Shown piece after piece: positions 24,037-34,288 of a stretch of 47,245 nt of DNA (position 1 is the first letter of the stretch; every line of letters starts with the position of its first letter). Both the position numbers and the translations under genes were made by a program. Below the pieces are notes generated by a model that did no database searches, was not told the DNA's origin, and was given only the letters and a program-made list of their open reading frames with translations. This stretch comes from Bacillota bacterium (GTDB taxonomy: Bacteria; Bacillota; Limnochordia; DTU087; JAAYGB01), in contig JAAYGB010000058.1 in the NCBI GenBank assembly GCA_012727955.1, forward strand, positions 1 through 47,245, in the 5' to 3' direction.

Positions 24037-25221
24037 ATGGCCCTTCACAGGAAAGAGTGTGTTGCCATGATTTTAGCCGGTGGGCAAGGCAGCCGGCTAG
24101 GAGTCTTGACCAAGAAAGTTGCCAAGCCCGCGGTACCCTTTGGCGGCAAGTATCGGATCATTGATTTTCCCCTAAGCAACTGTGCCAATTCCGGCATCGA
24201 TACCGTAGGAGTTCTCACCCAATACCAACCTCTGGCCCTAAATGCCTATGTGGGAATTGGCAGTCCCTGGGATTTGGACCGCAAAAGCGGTCGGGTGGCG
24301 ATCCTGCCTCCCTACGTGCGGGCCAATGGCGGAGAATGGTACAAGGGCACCGCCAATGCCGTTTACCAAAATATTGATTTTATCGAAACCTATAACCCCG
24401 ACTACGTATTGGTCCTGTCGGGGGATCACATTTACAGAATGGATTACTCCAAAATGCTGGACCATCACAAAGAGCAAGGAGCTGCGGCTACCATTGCCGT
24501 CATTGAGGTGCCCTGGGAGGAAGCCAGTAGATTTGGCATCATGAATATCGATGAGAATTACCGAATTGTTGAGTTTGTGGAAAAGCCCCCAGAGCCCGAG
24601 AGCAATTTGGCTTCCATGGGTATCTATGTCTTTAACTGGCAGGTGCTGCGGCGGTACCTGATCGAGGATGAAGGGGATCCGGCCTCCGCCAATGATTTTG
24701 GTAAGAATATAATCCCCAAGATGCTGGCCAATGGCGAGTTTCTTTCCGCCTATCCCTTCCAGGGATACTGGAAGGACGTAGGCACCCTAGACAGCCTGTG
24801 GGAGGCTAACATGGATATGCTGGGGGACAATCCCGGTCTGGATTTAGGAGATCGCAGTTGGCGGATTTACTCGGTGAATCCCACTCAACCGCCCCAATAC
24901 CTGGCCGATACCGCGGTGGTGCAAAACTCCCTGGTCAATGAAGGGTGTGTTATCCATGGTGAAGTGCATAACTCCGTGCTGTTTCCCGGAGTCACCGTGG
25001 AGGCTTCTGCCAAGGTTTATGACTCGGTCCTGATGCCCAATACAAAGATTGGGGCAGGGGCAGTGGTGCACAAGGCTATTGTCGGAAATGACACGGTGAT
25101 CGGCGAGGGGAGCCACATCGGTGAGGATTCACCCCAGAAGGAGTTAACGGTCATCGGGGAAGAGCTCACCATTGCTCCTCACAGCCGGATTAAGGGAATC
25201 TACGACGGGGAGGTGTCGTGA
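24037..25221 (+). CDS. glgC: Glucose-1-phosphate adenylyltransferase
   Basis: A 394-residue enzyme that makes ADP-glucose from ATP and glucose-1-phosphate, the committed step of glycogen synthesis. The start ATG follows a perfect AAAGGAGGA site. Motifs: nucleotide loop [20 protein letters not shown], the [15 protein letters not shown] segment, [29 protein letters not shown] (catalytic Asp region) and VEKPPEP. The last ~110 residues form the left-handed beta-helix ([20 protein letters not shown]). It should form a hetero-oligomer with GlgD, whose gene starts on the last base of the glgC stop (TGATG), so they are made in step. Confidence 0.96.
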   Translation: MALHRKECVAMILAGGQGSRLGVLTKKVAKPAVPFGGKYRIIDFPLSNCANSGIDTVGVLTQYQPLALNAYVGIGSPWDLDRKSGRVAILPPYVRANGGEWYKGTANAVYQNIDFIETYNPDYVLVLSGDHIYRMDYSKMLDHHKEQGAAATIAVIEVPWEEASRFGIMNIDENYRIVEFVEKPPEPESNLASMGIYVFNWQVLRRYLIEDEGDPASANDFGKNIIPKMLANGEFLSAYPFQGYWKDVGTLDSLWEANMDMLGDNPGLDLGDRSWRIYSVNPTQPPQYLADTAVVQNSLVNEGCVIHGEVHNSVLFPGVTVEASAKVYDSVLMPNTKIGAGAVVHKAIVGNDTVIGEGSHIGEDSPQKELTVIGEELTIAPHSRIKGIYDGEVS

Positions 25222-26330
25222 TGCAAAGGGTCATGGGAGTGATTAATCTCGCTGAGCCCGTGGAGAACATGGAGTACTTGACGGAACATCGTTCCTTGGG
25301 GGCGGTGCCCTTTGGGGGACGGTATCGGATGATTGACTTTACTCTATCAAACCTGGTTAATGCCGGGGTTGTCAATGTGAGCATCTTCGTGAGGGATCGC
25401 TATCGGGCCCTGATGGACCACCTGGGTACCGGCAAGGAGTGGGATTTGGACCGGCACCGAGACGGATTGTTTCTCCTCCCACCCGATGGTTTGGACCAAA
25501 GCGCGGGGAGAGGGGACATCGAGTTGATGGCTCGGCATCTGGACTACTTTACTCGCTCCCGGCAAGACACCGTGATCCTGTCGGGCACCTCGATGTTGTG
25601 CAATATGGACTACCGCCAGGCGGTGGAATACCACCGGGAGAACCAGGCCGATATCACCATGATCTATAAGCCTGGGGGTCTGACGGACTATGAAGACTGT
25701 GCCACTTTACTGGACATTGATCACCAGCAGAGGGTGAGGGGCATCCAGGTCAATCCGGTAATTCCCCGCAGTCGCAATCTTTCCATGAACATGTATATCC
25801 TCTCCAAGGAGCTCTTGGTGGAGGTTTTGGATCAGGCCCTAGCCCGGGGCGGCAAGAATTGGGTGCGAGATTGTGTCATCGCCAACCTGGATCAGCTGAA
25901 GATTATCGGATATCCCTTTACCGGGTACCTGGGTAATGTCTGTTCCCTGAGAAGCTATTATCGGACGACGATGGAACTGCTGCGGCCCGGGGTGAGTCGG
26001 GAATTGTTCTTCCGGGCGGGATTGGTTTACACCAAGGTGAAAAACGAAGCCCCCACTCGGTATACCGATACTGCTAAGGTGACCAACTCCCTGATTGCCA
26101 ACGGTTGTGTCATCGAAGGCCATGTGGAAAACAGTGTCCTCTTTCGTGGGGTCAAGGTGGCCAAGGGAGCGGTGGTGAAGGACAGCGTTCTGATGCAAAA
26201 AAGCGTCATTGGCGAGCAGTGTCACCTCCAGCATGTCATCTTGGATAAGGATGTATCCATCAGTCCCGGCAAACACCTAATGGGAGATCCCGACTATCCC
26301 CTGGTGCTTCGCAAGGGGACCATCCTCTAG
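25221..26330 (+). CDS. glgD: GlgD, regulatory subunit of glucose-1-phosphate adenylyltransferase
   Basis: A 369-residue paralogue of GlgC found mainly in Bacillota. ATG 25221 is preferred (GGGGAGG 7 bases upstream); GTG 25218 is possible. Like other GlgD, it lacks the GGxGxRL nucleotide loop (it opens with VMGVINLAEPVENMEYLTEH) and keeps the fold: FGGRYRMIDFTLSNLVNAG, LMDHLGTGKEWDLDRHRDGL and DTVILSGTSMLCNMDYRQAV, plus the C-terminal beta-helix. It is not expected to be catalytic on its own; it tunes GlgC activity or sensitivity. It overlaps glgC by one base and is followed by 39 bp and glgA. Confidence 0.93.
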   Translation: MQRVMGVINLAEPVENMEYLTEHRSLGAVPFGGRYRMIDFTLSNLVNAGVVNVSIFVRDRYRALMDHLGTGKEWDLDRHRDGLFLLPPDGLDQSAGRGDIELMARHLDYFTRSRQDTVILSGTSMLCNMDYRQAVEYHRENQADITMIYKPGGLTDYEDCATLLDIDHQQRVRGIQVNPVIPRSRNLSMNMYILSKELLVEVLDQALARGGKNWVRDCVIANLDQLKIIGYPFTGYLGNVCSLRSYYRTTMELLRPGVSRELFFRAGLVYTKVKNEAPTRYTDTAKVTNSLIANGCVIEGHVENSVLFRGVKVAKGAVVKDSVLMQKSVIGEQCHLQHVILDKDVSISPGKHLMGDPDYPLVLRKGTIL

Positions 26331-26369
26331 CCCTAGCGGCTCTGGTTTTTTGTGTAGGAGGGACTGCAA

Positions 26370-27818
26370 GTGAAGGTTGTATTTATTGCCTCCGAGGGAG
26401 TACCCTTTTCCAAGAGCGGCGGCTTAGCCGACGTCGTCGGAGCCCTGCCCAAGGAACTGCAGCGGCAGGGGATTTCGGTGGCGGTGATGCTGCCCAAGTA
26501 CGGGGACGTCCCCGAGGAGCTTGCTTCGGAGGTTAAGCTGCGCACCACCTTTGAGGTGGGTTTGGGATGGCGGCGGCAATATTGTGGCGTCGAGGAGGTA
26601 CAATACCAAGGAGTCCAGTTCTACCTGCTTGACAATGAATATTACTTTCGCCGGGGTGGGATGTACGGATACGATGATGATGCCGAGCGGTACGTCTTCT
26701 TCTGCCGTGCCGCCCTCCAGGCCCTGCCCCAGGTGGATTGTAAGCCCGATGTGATCCATCTTCACGACTGGCAGACGGCGATCATCAGTTTACTGCTCCA
26801 GGCCCATTACGGCGAAGATCCCTGGTATAGGGATGTCAAGACGGTGTTTACCATCCACAACCTGAGGTACCAAGGGGTTTTTCCCAAGGAGATCCTCCCG
26901 GATATGCTGGAAGTGGGTTGGGATTATTTCACCGCCGATGGCCTGGAGTTCTATGACAATGTGAACTTCCTGAAGGCGGGAGTTGCCTATTCCGATTTTG
27001 TCACTACGGTGAGCCCCACCTACGCCGAGGAAATTCAATATCCCTTCTTTGGGGAAAAGCTCGATGGATTCCTCAGGGAGCGGCGCCAGCGGCTGGTGGG
27101 CATTACCAACGGAATTGACTACCAGGAGTACAATCCCGAGACCGATCCCTATCTTGCCAAGCATTTTGGCCCCAATTCCCTGCGGTATAGGGTGGAGAAT
27201 AAGCTGAAGCTGCAGCAGGAGTTGGGATTGCCCGTGGACCGAAAAATCCCGATGATCGGTTTGATTTCCCGTTTGGTCAGCCAAAAGGGACTGGATCTGG
27301 TGGGCCACGTCCTCGATGAGATCCTCCAGGAGTCGGTGCAGTTGGTGGTCCTGGGCACCGGTGACCAATACTATGAGGACATGTTCCGGATTAAGGCGGA
27401 GCAGTATCCCGAGAAACTATCGGCGAATATCTGCTTTGACAATCCCTTGGCCCATCGGATCTATGCCGGGGCGGATCTGTTTTTGATGCCCTCGCTCTTT
27501 GAACCCTGTGGGCTGGCCCAGCTGATTGCCATGCGTTACGGGTGCCTGCCCATTGTTCGGGAAACCGGGGGATTAAAGGACACCGTCCAATCCTATAACG
27601 AGGAAACCAAGGAAGGCAACGGCTTCAGTTTCACCAACTACAACGCCCACGATATGCTTTACACCATTCGGAGGGCATTGGGCTTTTTCCAGGACAAGCC
27701 GGTATGGACTCGGATTCGCCGCAATGCGATGTTGACGGATTCCTCCTGGGAGCGATCGGCCCGGGAGTATGTCAAACTCTACGAAAGCTTAAGTGATGCA
27801 GCGGACTTGGCCCAGTAA
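26370..27818 (+). CDS. glgA: Glycogen synthase (GT5, ADP-glucose dependent)
   Basis: A 482-residue glycosyltransferase that lengthens alpha-1,4-glucan chains. The GTG start at 26370 follows AGGAGGG. The N-terminal domain starts VVFIASEGVPFSKSGGLADV, which holds the ADP-glucose-binding KxGGL motif, and IHLHDWQTAII and TIHNLRYQGVFP are also typical. The C-terminal half contains ITNGIDYQEYNPETDPYL, IGLISRLVSQKGLDLV and the catalytic-loop region FLMPSLFEPCGLAQLIAMRYG with E-x7-E. Length is normal. It uses the product of GlgCD directly upstream and its linear chains feed GlgB downstream. Confidence 0.96.
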   Translation: MKVVFIASEGVPFSKSGGLADVVGALPKELQRQGISVAVMLPKYGDVPEELASEVKLRTTFEVGLGWRRQYCGVEEVQYQGVQFYLLDNEYYFRRGGMYGYDDDAERYVFFCRAALQALPQVDCKPDVIHLHDWQTAIISLLLQAHYGEDPWYRDVKTVFTIHNLRYQGVFPKEILPDMLEVGWDYFTADGLEFYDNVNFLKAGVAYSDFVTTVSPTYAEEIQYPFFGEKLDGFLRERRQRLVGITNGIDYQEYNPETDPYLAKHFGPNSLRYRVENKLKLQQELGLPVDRKIPMIGLISRLVSQKGLDLVGHVLDEILQESVQLVVLGTGDQYYEDMFRIKAEQYPEKLSANICFDNPLAHRIYAGADLFLMPSLFEPCGLAQLIAMRYGCLPIVRETGGLKDTVQSYNEETKEGNGFSFTNYNAHDMLYTIRRALGFFQDKPVWTRIRRNAMLTDSSWERSAREYVKLYESLSDAADLAQ

Positions 27819-27850
27819 GAAATTAATGCCCATGAGGGAAAGGTTTTTCT

Positions 27851-29836
27851 ATGCCGTACCCAGATTTTTCTAGCCAGGATTTTGTCGACCGATTCCACTA
27901 CGATGGAGAGTTAGGCGCATTGTACCAACGGGACCACACTGTCTTTCGGGTCTGGGCACCCACTGCCAGCAACGTATGGCTGGTCACCTATGACAACGGC
28001 CATGACGGTGAAGGCCGGGAGTATACCATGGAGCGGGACGTCAATGGTACCTGGGTGTTTCGGCTCCAGGGGGATAACCATGGGTTGTATTACAACTACC
28101 GGGTATTGGTCAACGGGCAAATCAACGAAGCCGTGGATCCCTATGCCAAGGCCTGTGGGGTCAACGGTCAGCGGGGGATGGTGGTGGACCTGGGGCGCAC
28201 CAATCCTCCCGGTTGGGAAGAGCTGATGCGGCCCCCTCTGGAACGCTTCGTCGATGCCATTATCTATGAAATTCATGTCCGGGATATGTCCATTCACCCC
28301 TCTTCGGGAATTGTCCAGCGGGGCAAATTCCTGGGCTTGACGGAGCGAGGCACCCGCAGTTCCTTGGGAGTGACCACGGGGTTAGACCACTTGGTGGAGC
28401 TGGGGATTACCCATGTCCAGTTACTACCCTGCTTTGACTTTGCCACGGTAGATGAAGCCTCAGCTGACCCCGAGTACAATTGGGGCTATGATCCCTTAAA
28501 CTACAACGTTCCTGAAGGTTCCTACTCCAGCGACCCCTACAACGGGGCACAAAGGATTTTGGAGTTTAAGACTATGATCCAGGCCCTTAAAACCGCGGGG
28601 ATTCGGGTAAATATGGATGTGGTTTACAACCACACCTTCTACACCCACAGCTCCAACCTGAACAAAATCGTGCCAGGTTACTATTACCGGCAGGATCCCC
28701 ATGGACACTTCACCAACGGCTCGGGATGTGGCAATGAGTTGGCTTCCGAGCGGTCCATGGTGCGCAAGCTCATCGTGGATTCCGTCAAGTATTGGGCCGA
28801 GGAATACAAAATCGATGGGTTTCGCTTTGATTTGATGGGGTTGATGGATATTCCCACCATCAACGAGATTCGCATGGTGCTTAACGCCGTGGACACCAGC
28901 ATCATGATGTACGGTGAGGGCTGGACCGGGGGTCATTCGCCGCTGCCGGACCACCTCAAAGGACTGAAGATTAATATGCGGCAGCTGCCGGGCACCGGGG
29001 CCTTTAACGACGATATTCGGGATGGGCTTCGGGGTCACGTGTTCTTTGCCGATCATCCCGGTTTTGTTAATGGGGCTGTGGGGATGGAATCCAGCGTCCA
29101 GTGTGGGATTGTGGGAGCCTGTCACCACGACCAGGTGGATTACGGCCAGATGCTCCATTCCCGGTGGCCCTGGGCGGGAGAACCCGCGCAGAGTATCAAC
29201 TATGCCGAAGCCCACGATAACCTAACTCTGTGGGACAAGCTGAAGGCGGTACAACCCCAGGCCACCGACGAGGTGTTAATTGACCTGCACAAAATGTGTG
29301 GGGCAGTGGTGCTGACTTCCCAGGGAATTCCCCTGCTCCACGGGGGAATGGACTTTTTGCGCACCAAACAGGGAGACTACAACTCCTATCGATCCCCCGA
29401 TAGGATTAACCAAATTGACTGGGATCGCAAATACCAGTACTACTCGGTGTTTCAGTATTACCAAGGATTGATCAAACTGCGCCGGACCCATCCCGCCTTT
29501 CGGATGCAGACCGCCGAGGGAGTGCAGCAGCACCTGCGCTTTTTGCCCGTACCCGACAGCAGAATGGTGGCCTATACCCTGCAGCCCCATGTCAACGGGG
29601 ATCCTTGGGAGACCATTGTTGTGATCTTCAACGCCAATTCCGAGGACAAGGAGATGGAGCTTCCCGGCTCCGACTGGGTGATAGTGGTGAACAAGGAGCG
29701 GGCCGGTACCGATTCCTTAGGGGAAATTCAGGCGAATCGGGTGGTAATTCCGCCTCGGACCTCTTTGGTGCTGGTGGATGGGCCAAGCTTTCGGCAAAGT
29801 CTTGGGACCGGCGGGAAGGGGGAACCAAAGGGATAG
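27851..29836 (+). CDS. pulA: Type I pullulanase (intracellular debranching enzyme)
   Basis: A 661-residue GH13_14 enzyme. It has a CBM48-like N-terminal domain (~20-130; LGALYQRDHTVFRVWAPTAS) and the family-defining YNWGYDPLNYNVPEGSYS. The GH13 regions are I NMDVVYNHTF, II DGFRFDLMG (nucleophile Asp), III MMYGEGW (acid Glu) and IV NYAEAHDN (stabilising Asp). There is no signal peptide, so it works in the cytoplasm and probably removes alpha-1,6 branches from limit dextrins left by GlgP, in place of GlgX. GAGGGAAAGG precedes the ATG. The next gene starts 24 bp later. It resembles Bacillus AmyX. Confidence 0.93.
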   Translation: MPYPDFSSQDFVDRFHYDGELGALYQRDHTVFRVWAPTASNVWLVTYDNGHDGEGREYTMERDVNGTWVFRLQGDNHGLYYNYRVLVNGQINEAVDPYAKACGVNGQRGMVVDLGRTNPPGWEELMRPPLERFVDAIIYEIHVRDMSIHPSSGIVQRGKFLGLTERGTRSSLGVTTGLDHLVELGITHVQLLPCFDFATVDEASADPEYNWGYDPLNYNVPEGSYSSDPYNGAQRILEFKTMIQALKTAGIRVNMDVVYNHTFYTHSSNLNKIVPGYYYRQDPHGHFTNGSGCGNELASERSMVRKLIVDSVKYWAEEYKIDGFRFDLMGLMDIPTINEIRMVLNAVDTSIMMYGEGWTGGHSPLPDHLKGLKINMRQLPGTGAFNDDIRDGLRGHVFFADHPGFVNGAVGMESSVQCGIVGACHHDQVDYGQMLHSRWPWAGEPAQSINYAEAHDNLTLWDKLKAVQPQATDEVLIDLHKMCGAVVLTSQGIPLLHGGMDFLRTKQGDYNSYRSPDRINQIDWDRKYQYYSVFQYYQGLIKLRRTHPAFRMQTAEGVQQHLRFLPVPDSRMVAYTLQPHVNGDPWETIVVIFNANSEDKEMELPGSDWVIVVNKERAGTDSLGEIQANRVVIPPRTSLVLVDGPSFRQSLGTGGKGEPKG

Positions 29837-29860
29837 AGCTTGAAGGGGAGGGGAGAGCCT

Positions 29861-31906
29861 ATGGGTCTGTGGGAGACGTCGCCCTACAGCGACTATGACC
29901 GCTATTTGTTTCATCGGGGAGAGCATCGGTATGCCTATCGGATGTTGGGAGCCCATTTGGTGACAGAGGAGGGCGTTTCGGGGGTTCGCTTTGCGGTGTG
30001 GGCACCCCGGGCGGATTCTGTCCGGGTGGTGGGGGACTTCAACAATTGGAACGGCGCCAACCATGAGATGACCCGGATCGAGGACTCAGGGATCTGGGTT
30101 CTCTTTGTACCGGGACTGGGTGAGGGTGCCCTGTATAAGTATGAGATTCAGCGGGGAAGTAGAGTTCGCCAGAAGGCGGATCCCTACGGATTTTATGCCG
30201 AGGTAAGGCCCAACACCGCCTCGGTGGTGTATCAGCTGCAGGGGTACCAGTGGCAGGATGATGAATGGCAGCAAAGGAAGAGCGCGGGCTATCGGGAACC
30301 GATGCTGATTTATGAAGTCCATCTGGGATCCTGGCGTCAAAGGGCCTTGGAGGAGTTTCTTACTTACCGAGAGCTGGCGGAACAGCTCATCGACTATGTG
30401 GTGGAGATGGGATATACCCATATCGAGATCCTGCCCTTGGCGGAACACCCCTTTGACGGGTCCTGGGGGTACCAGGCTACGGGGTATTTTTCCGTCACCA
30501 GTCGCTACGGCACCCCAAAGGATTTCATGTATCTGGTGGATCGGGCCCACCAGCGGGGGATCGGAGTGATTATGGACTGGGTGCCCAGCCACTTTTGCAA
30601 AGACGACCACGGTTTACGCCTCTTTGACGGCACCCCCACCTACGAATACGAGGAGCCCTTAAAGCGGAACAACCCCGCCTGGGGAACATCGAACTTTGAT
30701 CTGGGCCGACCGGAGGTGCAAAGCTTTCTCATCTCCAATGCCTACTTCTGGTTGGAGGAGTTTCATATCGATGGCTTGCGGGTGGACGCCGTAGCCAATA
30801 TTCTTTATCTAGATTATGGCCGAGATCAGGGCCAGTGGCGGCCCAATCGCTACGGTGGACGAGAAAACCTAGAAGGAATCGATTTTCTCCGGAAGCTTAA
30901 TACCGCAGTCTTTGAGAAGTTTCCTAACTGCTTGATGATCGCCGAGGAGTCCACGGACTGGCCCTTGGTCAGTCGTCCCACCTACCTAGGGGGCCTGGGA
31001 TTCAACTATAAGTGGAATATGGGCTGGATGAACGACGTCCTCAAATACATGGAGATGGATCCCATCTACCGGCAGTATCATCATGACCTTCTCACCTTCT
31101 CCTTGATGTACGCCTTCTCGGAAAACTTTGTCCTTCCCCTCTCCCATGATGAGGTGGTTCACGGCAAGAAGTCCCTGCTGGATAAGATGCCGGGAGATTA
31201 CTGGCAGAAGTTTGCCGGCCTGCGGGCCCTCTTTGGTTATATGATGGCCCATCCCGGCAAGAAGTTGATCTTCATGGGCGGGGAGTTTGGACAGTTCATC
31301 GAGTGGAAGTACCGGGAGAGTTTGGACTGGCATTTATTGGATTATCCCATGCATCGGATGCTCCATCGGTATGTGAAGGAGCTGAATCATTTTTACTTGG
31401 CCCACAAGGCCCTGTGGGAGGAGGACCTGGGATGGGAGGGGTTTCAGTGGATTGACCCCCACGATTCCAGTCAAAGTGTGGTTTCCTTTATCCGCAGAAG
31501 TACCGATCAGGAGCAGCTGATCGTCATTTGCAACTTTACCCCGGTGGTTCGCTATGATTACCGCGTGGGCGTACCGGCACCGGGAACATATACTGAAGTG
31601 TTTAACAGTGATGCCGCTCAGTACGGTGGTTCAGGACAGGTTAATGACGCAGAGCTGTTTTCCGAGGATCTTCCCTGGCACAACCAACCCTACAGCATTA
31701 TGCTAAAACTTCCGCCCCTGGGGGTGGTGTATCTGCGGTTGAAGGAGGAGCCTGGGGTCAAGGAGGAGCATAACCAAGGGAGTCGAGGGCGAGGGATGCA
31801 AGATGAATCAACTAACGAAAAAAGACTTGATGCGGGCGCTGGAACGGAAGTCTCAATGGATGTTCGGGCGCACTCCGAAGACGATTTCGAAGACGCAACT
31901 GTATAA
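29861..31906 (+). CDS. glgB: 1,4-alpha-glucan branching enzyme with long overlap into glgP
   Basis: A 681-residue GH13_9 enzyme that adds alpha-1,6 branches. ATG 29861 was chosen (GGGGAGGGGAG upstream) over TTG 29840. It has an N-terminal CBM48 (VRVVGDFNNWNGANHEM), GSWGYQATGYFSVTSRYGTP, and catalytic regions DWVPSHF, GLRVDAVANILYLDYG (nucleophile Asp), MIAEEST (acid Glu) and LPLSHDEVVHGK. The conserved beta-sandwich ends at about VVYLRLKE, after which comes a ~50-residue hydrophilic tail of no known family. The last 104 bp overlap the start of glgP in another frame, and the tail looks like stop-codon loss followed by read-through into glgP sequence. Activity should be unaffected. Confidence 0.93.
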   Translation: MGLWETSPYSDYDRYLFHRGEHRYAYRMLGAHLVTEEGVSGVRFAVWAPRADSVRVVGDFNNWNGANHEMTRIEDSGIWVLFVPGLGEGALYKYEIQRGSRVRQKADPYGFYAEVRPNTASVVYQLQGYQWQDDEWQQRKSAGYREPMLIYEVHLGSWRQRALEEFLTYRELAEQLIDYVVEMGYTHIEILPLAEHPFDGSWGYQATGYFSVTSRYGTPKDFMYLVDRAHQRGIGVIMDWVPSHFCKDDHGLRLFDGTPTYEYEEPLKRNNPAWGTSNFDLGRPEVQSFLISNAYFWLEEFHIDGLRVDAVANILYLDYGRDQGQWRPNRYGGRENLEGIDFLRKLNTAVFEKFPNCLMIAEESTDWPLVSRPTYLGGLGFNYKWNMGWMNDVLKYMEMDPIYRQYHHDLLTFSLMYAFSENFVLPLSHDEVVHGKKSLLDKMPGDYWQKFAGLRALFGYMMAHPGKKLIFMGGEFGQFIEWKYRESLDWHLLDYPMHRMLHRYVKELNHFYLAHKALWEEDLGWEGFQWIDPHDSSQSVVSFIRRSTDQEQLIVICNFTPVVRYDYRVGVPAPGTYTEVFNSDAAQYGGSGQVNDAELFSEDLPWHNQPYSIMLKLPPLGVVYLRLKEEPGVKEEHNQGSRGRGMQDESTNEKRLDAGAGTEVSMDVRAHSEDDFEDATV

Positions 31907-34259
31907 GGCATTGGCCATGGTGGTGCGGGATCTGGTGATGGAGCGGTGGGCCTACTCCCGGGAGATACTCCATCGCCAGACCCAGCGGGAAGTGTATTAT
32001 CTCTCCATGGAGTTCCTGGTGGGACAGTCCTTGGAAAGAAATCTCTTGGTCCTAGGGATGGAGTCAGTGGCCCGGGAGGTTTGCCAGGAGTTTGGCGTCA
32101 CCTTAGAGGAAATCTGTGAACTGGAATCCGATGCCGGTCTGGGCAATGGCGGCTTGGGCCGGCTGGCCGCGTGTTTTGCCGATTCCATGGCCACTGTGGG
32201 CATTCCCGCCCACGGCTATGGAATTCGTTACGAATACGGGCTCTTTAAGCAGAAAATCGTCGACGGCTACCAGATTGAGCTGGTGGACCCTTGGTTGGAG
32301 GACGGCAACCTCTGGGAGACCCCGCTGCCGGAGGAGGCGCAGATTGTCCGCTTTGGGGGTTACGTAGAACCGGAGTTCCGGGATGGGCGAATGGTGTTTG
32401 TCCACAAGGGATACCAACAGGTGAAGGCGATCCCCTATGAAGTACCGGTGATGGGGTATCAATCTTCCCTGGTCAACAGCCTGATCTTCTGGGGTGCCCG
32501 GGCGATGAAGCATCTGGACTTCAACCTTTTCGGTCAGGGCCGCTACTTGAGTGCCGTGGAGGAAAAGGAATTAGCCGAGGTCATCTCCAAGGTATTGTAC
32601 CCGGAGGATAATCACCGGGAGGGTAAGGCCCTGCGGTTAAAGCAGCAGTACTTCTTTGTCTCCGCCAGTATCCAACACATCGTCAGCCACTTCAAGGCTC
32701 GGGGCAATGACATCAGGGATTTTGCCAAGAAGACGGTGATTCAGATCAATGACACCCATCCGGCACTGTCTATCCTCGAGCTGATGCGCATTCTCATCGA
32801 TGAAGAGGGATTGGGCTGGGACGAGGCCTGGGAGATTACTACCTCCACCTTTGCCTACACCAACCACACCATTATGGAGGAAGCCCTGGAGAAATGGCCC
32901 GCGGACCTCTTTCGGGAGCTGCTTCCCCGCTTGTGGGACATTGTCCATGAGATCAACGAGCGCTTCTGTAGGGAGCTGTGGGACAAATACCCCGGCGATT
33001 GGGATCGCATCGCCTCCCTGGCAATTGTCGCGGATAATCAAGTGAAGATGGCCCATCTTTGTATCGTGGGATCCTTTTCGGTGAACGGGGTGGCTCAGCT
33101 TCACGCCGAGATCCTGAAAAACAATGTTTTCCGGGACTTTTATCAGCTGTACCCCCACAAGTTCATCGGGATTACCAACGGAATCACCTTCCGCCGCTTC
33201 CTGGTGAAGGCCAATCCCACCTTGGCGGATCTGATTACCGAGCGCATCGGGTCCGACTGGGTGCGTGAGTCTGAGCGGCTGGAGGCCTTTGCAGAGTACA
33301 GCCGTGATCCCGAGGTTCAAAGGGCTTTAGCGGAAATTCGCCGCCACAACAAACTGAAACTAGCGGCCTATATTGAAAAGCATAACGGCATTAGAGTGGA
33401 CCCCAATTCCATCTTTGACGTGCAGGTAAAGCGGTTGCACGAGTACAAACGGCAGCTGCTTAACGTCTTACACATTATGGCTTTGTACAATCGCCTGCTG
33501 GCCAATCCCGATTTCGATATGATCCCCAGAACCTTCATCTTTGGTGCCAAGGCGGCTCCAGGGTATCGGATGGCGAAACTAATCATCAAGTTGATTCACA
33601 GCGTTGGGGAAGCCATCAATAATGATTCCCGGATTAACGACAAATTAAAGGTCGTCTTCCTGGAAAACTACCGCGTTTCCTTGGCGGAGCTGATTATTCC
33701 CGCTGCCGATGTCAGCGAGCAGATCTCCACCGCGGGTAAGGAGGCTTCTGGTACCGGGAACATGAAATTTATGCTCAACGGGGCCTTGACCATCGGTACC
33801 TTAGACGGTGCCAACGTGGAAATTGCCGAAGCCGTGGGCGAGGAGAATATGTTTATCTTCGGTTTGACCGCCGATGAGGTGGATCGTTACTATCGCTATG
33901 GTGGCTATCATCCCATCGATATTATTGAGTCTGATCCGGAGCTGGCCCAAGTTCTCGATCAGTTGGTCAACGGCTTCTTGCCGGTGGAGCATCCCGATAT
34001 TTTCCAGGAGATCTACCATGGGCTAAAATACGGACACCCTGGGCAAATGGCCGATCCCTACTTTGTGATCAAGGATTTTGCTTCATACAGTGAGGCTCAT
34101 CAACGGATCGATGCCTTGTACCGACGACCAGAGGAGTGGTGGGCCAAGGCGATTATCAACATCAGCCAAGCAGGAAGGTTTTCCAGTGACCGAACGATCA
34201 ATGAGTACAATGAGAGAATTTGGCGGGTCCCCCGGCTTCCTTCGGTGGACGCAAATTAG
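31803..34259 (+). CDS. glgP: Glycogen phosphorylase (GT35)
   Basis: An 818-residue PLP enzyme that releases glucose-1-phosphate from glycogen chain ends. The start ATG follows GCGAGGG inside the glgB end. Family landmarks: EVYYLSMEFLVGQSLERNLL, DAGLGNGGLGRLAACFADSM, QINDTHPALSILELMRIL, FDVQVKRLHEYKRQLLNVLH and the PLP site EASGTGNMKFMLNGALTIGT, with the Lys binding PLP, then LDGANVEIAEAVGE. Length is normal for bacterial enzymes. Its product is also the substrate of GlgC, so synthesis and breakdown genes share one operon and must be balanced at the protein level (for example GlgD or effectors). Confidence 0.96.
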   Translation: MNQLTKKDLMRALERKSQWMFGRTPKTISKTQLYKALAMVVRDLVMERWAYSREILHRQTQREVYYLSMEFLVGQSLERNLLVLGMESVAREVCQEFGVTLEEICELESDAGLGNGGLGRLAACFADSMATVGIPAHGYGIRYEYGLFKQKIVDGYQIELVDPWLEDGNLWETPLPEEAQIVRFGGYVEPEFRDGRMVFVHKGYQQVKAIPYEVPVMGYQSSLVNSLIFWGARAMKHLDFNLFGQGRYLSAVEEKELAEVISKVLYPEDNHREGKALRLKQQYFFVSASIQHIVSHFKARGNDIRDFAKKTVIQINDTHPALSILELMRILIDEEGLGWDEAWEITTSTFAYTNHTIMEEALEKWPADLFRELLPRLWDIVHEINERFCRELWDKYPGDWDRIASLAIVADNQVKMAHLCIVGSFSVNGVAQLHAEILKNNVFRDFYQLYPHKFIGITNGITFRRFLVKANPTLADLITERIGSDWVRESERLEAFAEYSRDPEVQRALAEIRRHNKLKLAAYIEKHNGIRVDPNSIFDVQVKRLHEYKRQLLNVLHIMALYNRLLANPDFDMIPRTFIFGAKAAPGYRMAKLIIKLIHSVGEAINNDSRINDKLKVVFLENYRVSLAELIIPAADVSEQISTAGKEASGTGNMKFMLNGALTIGTLDGANVEIAEAVGEENMFIFGLTADEVDRYYRYGGYHPIDIIESDPELAQVLDQLVNGFLPVEHPDIFQEIYHGLKYGHPGQMADPYFVIKDFASYSEAHQRIDALYRRPEEWWAKAIINISQAGRFSSDRTINEYNERIWRVPRLPSVDAN

Positions 34260-34288
34260 CCGGTAGGATCTGGGAGAGGAGAGGGAGT

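Noticed and set aside
29840-29860. TTG start for glgB
   Set aside because: The purine-rich stretch here is the ribosome site of the ATG at 29861.
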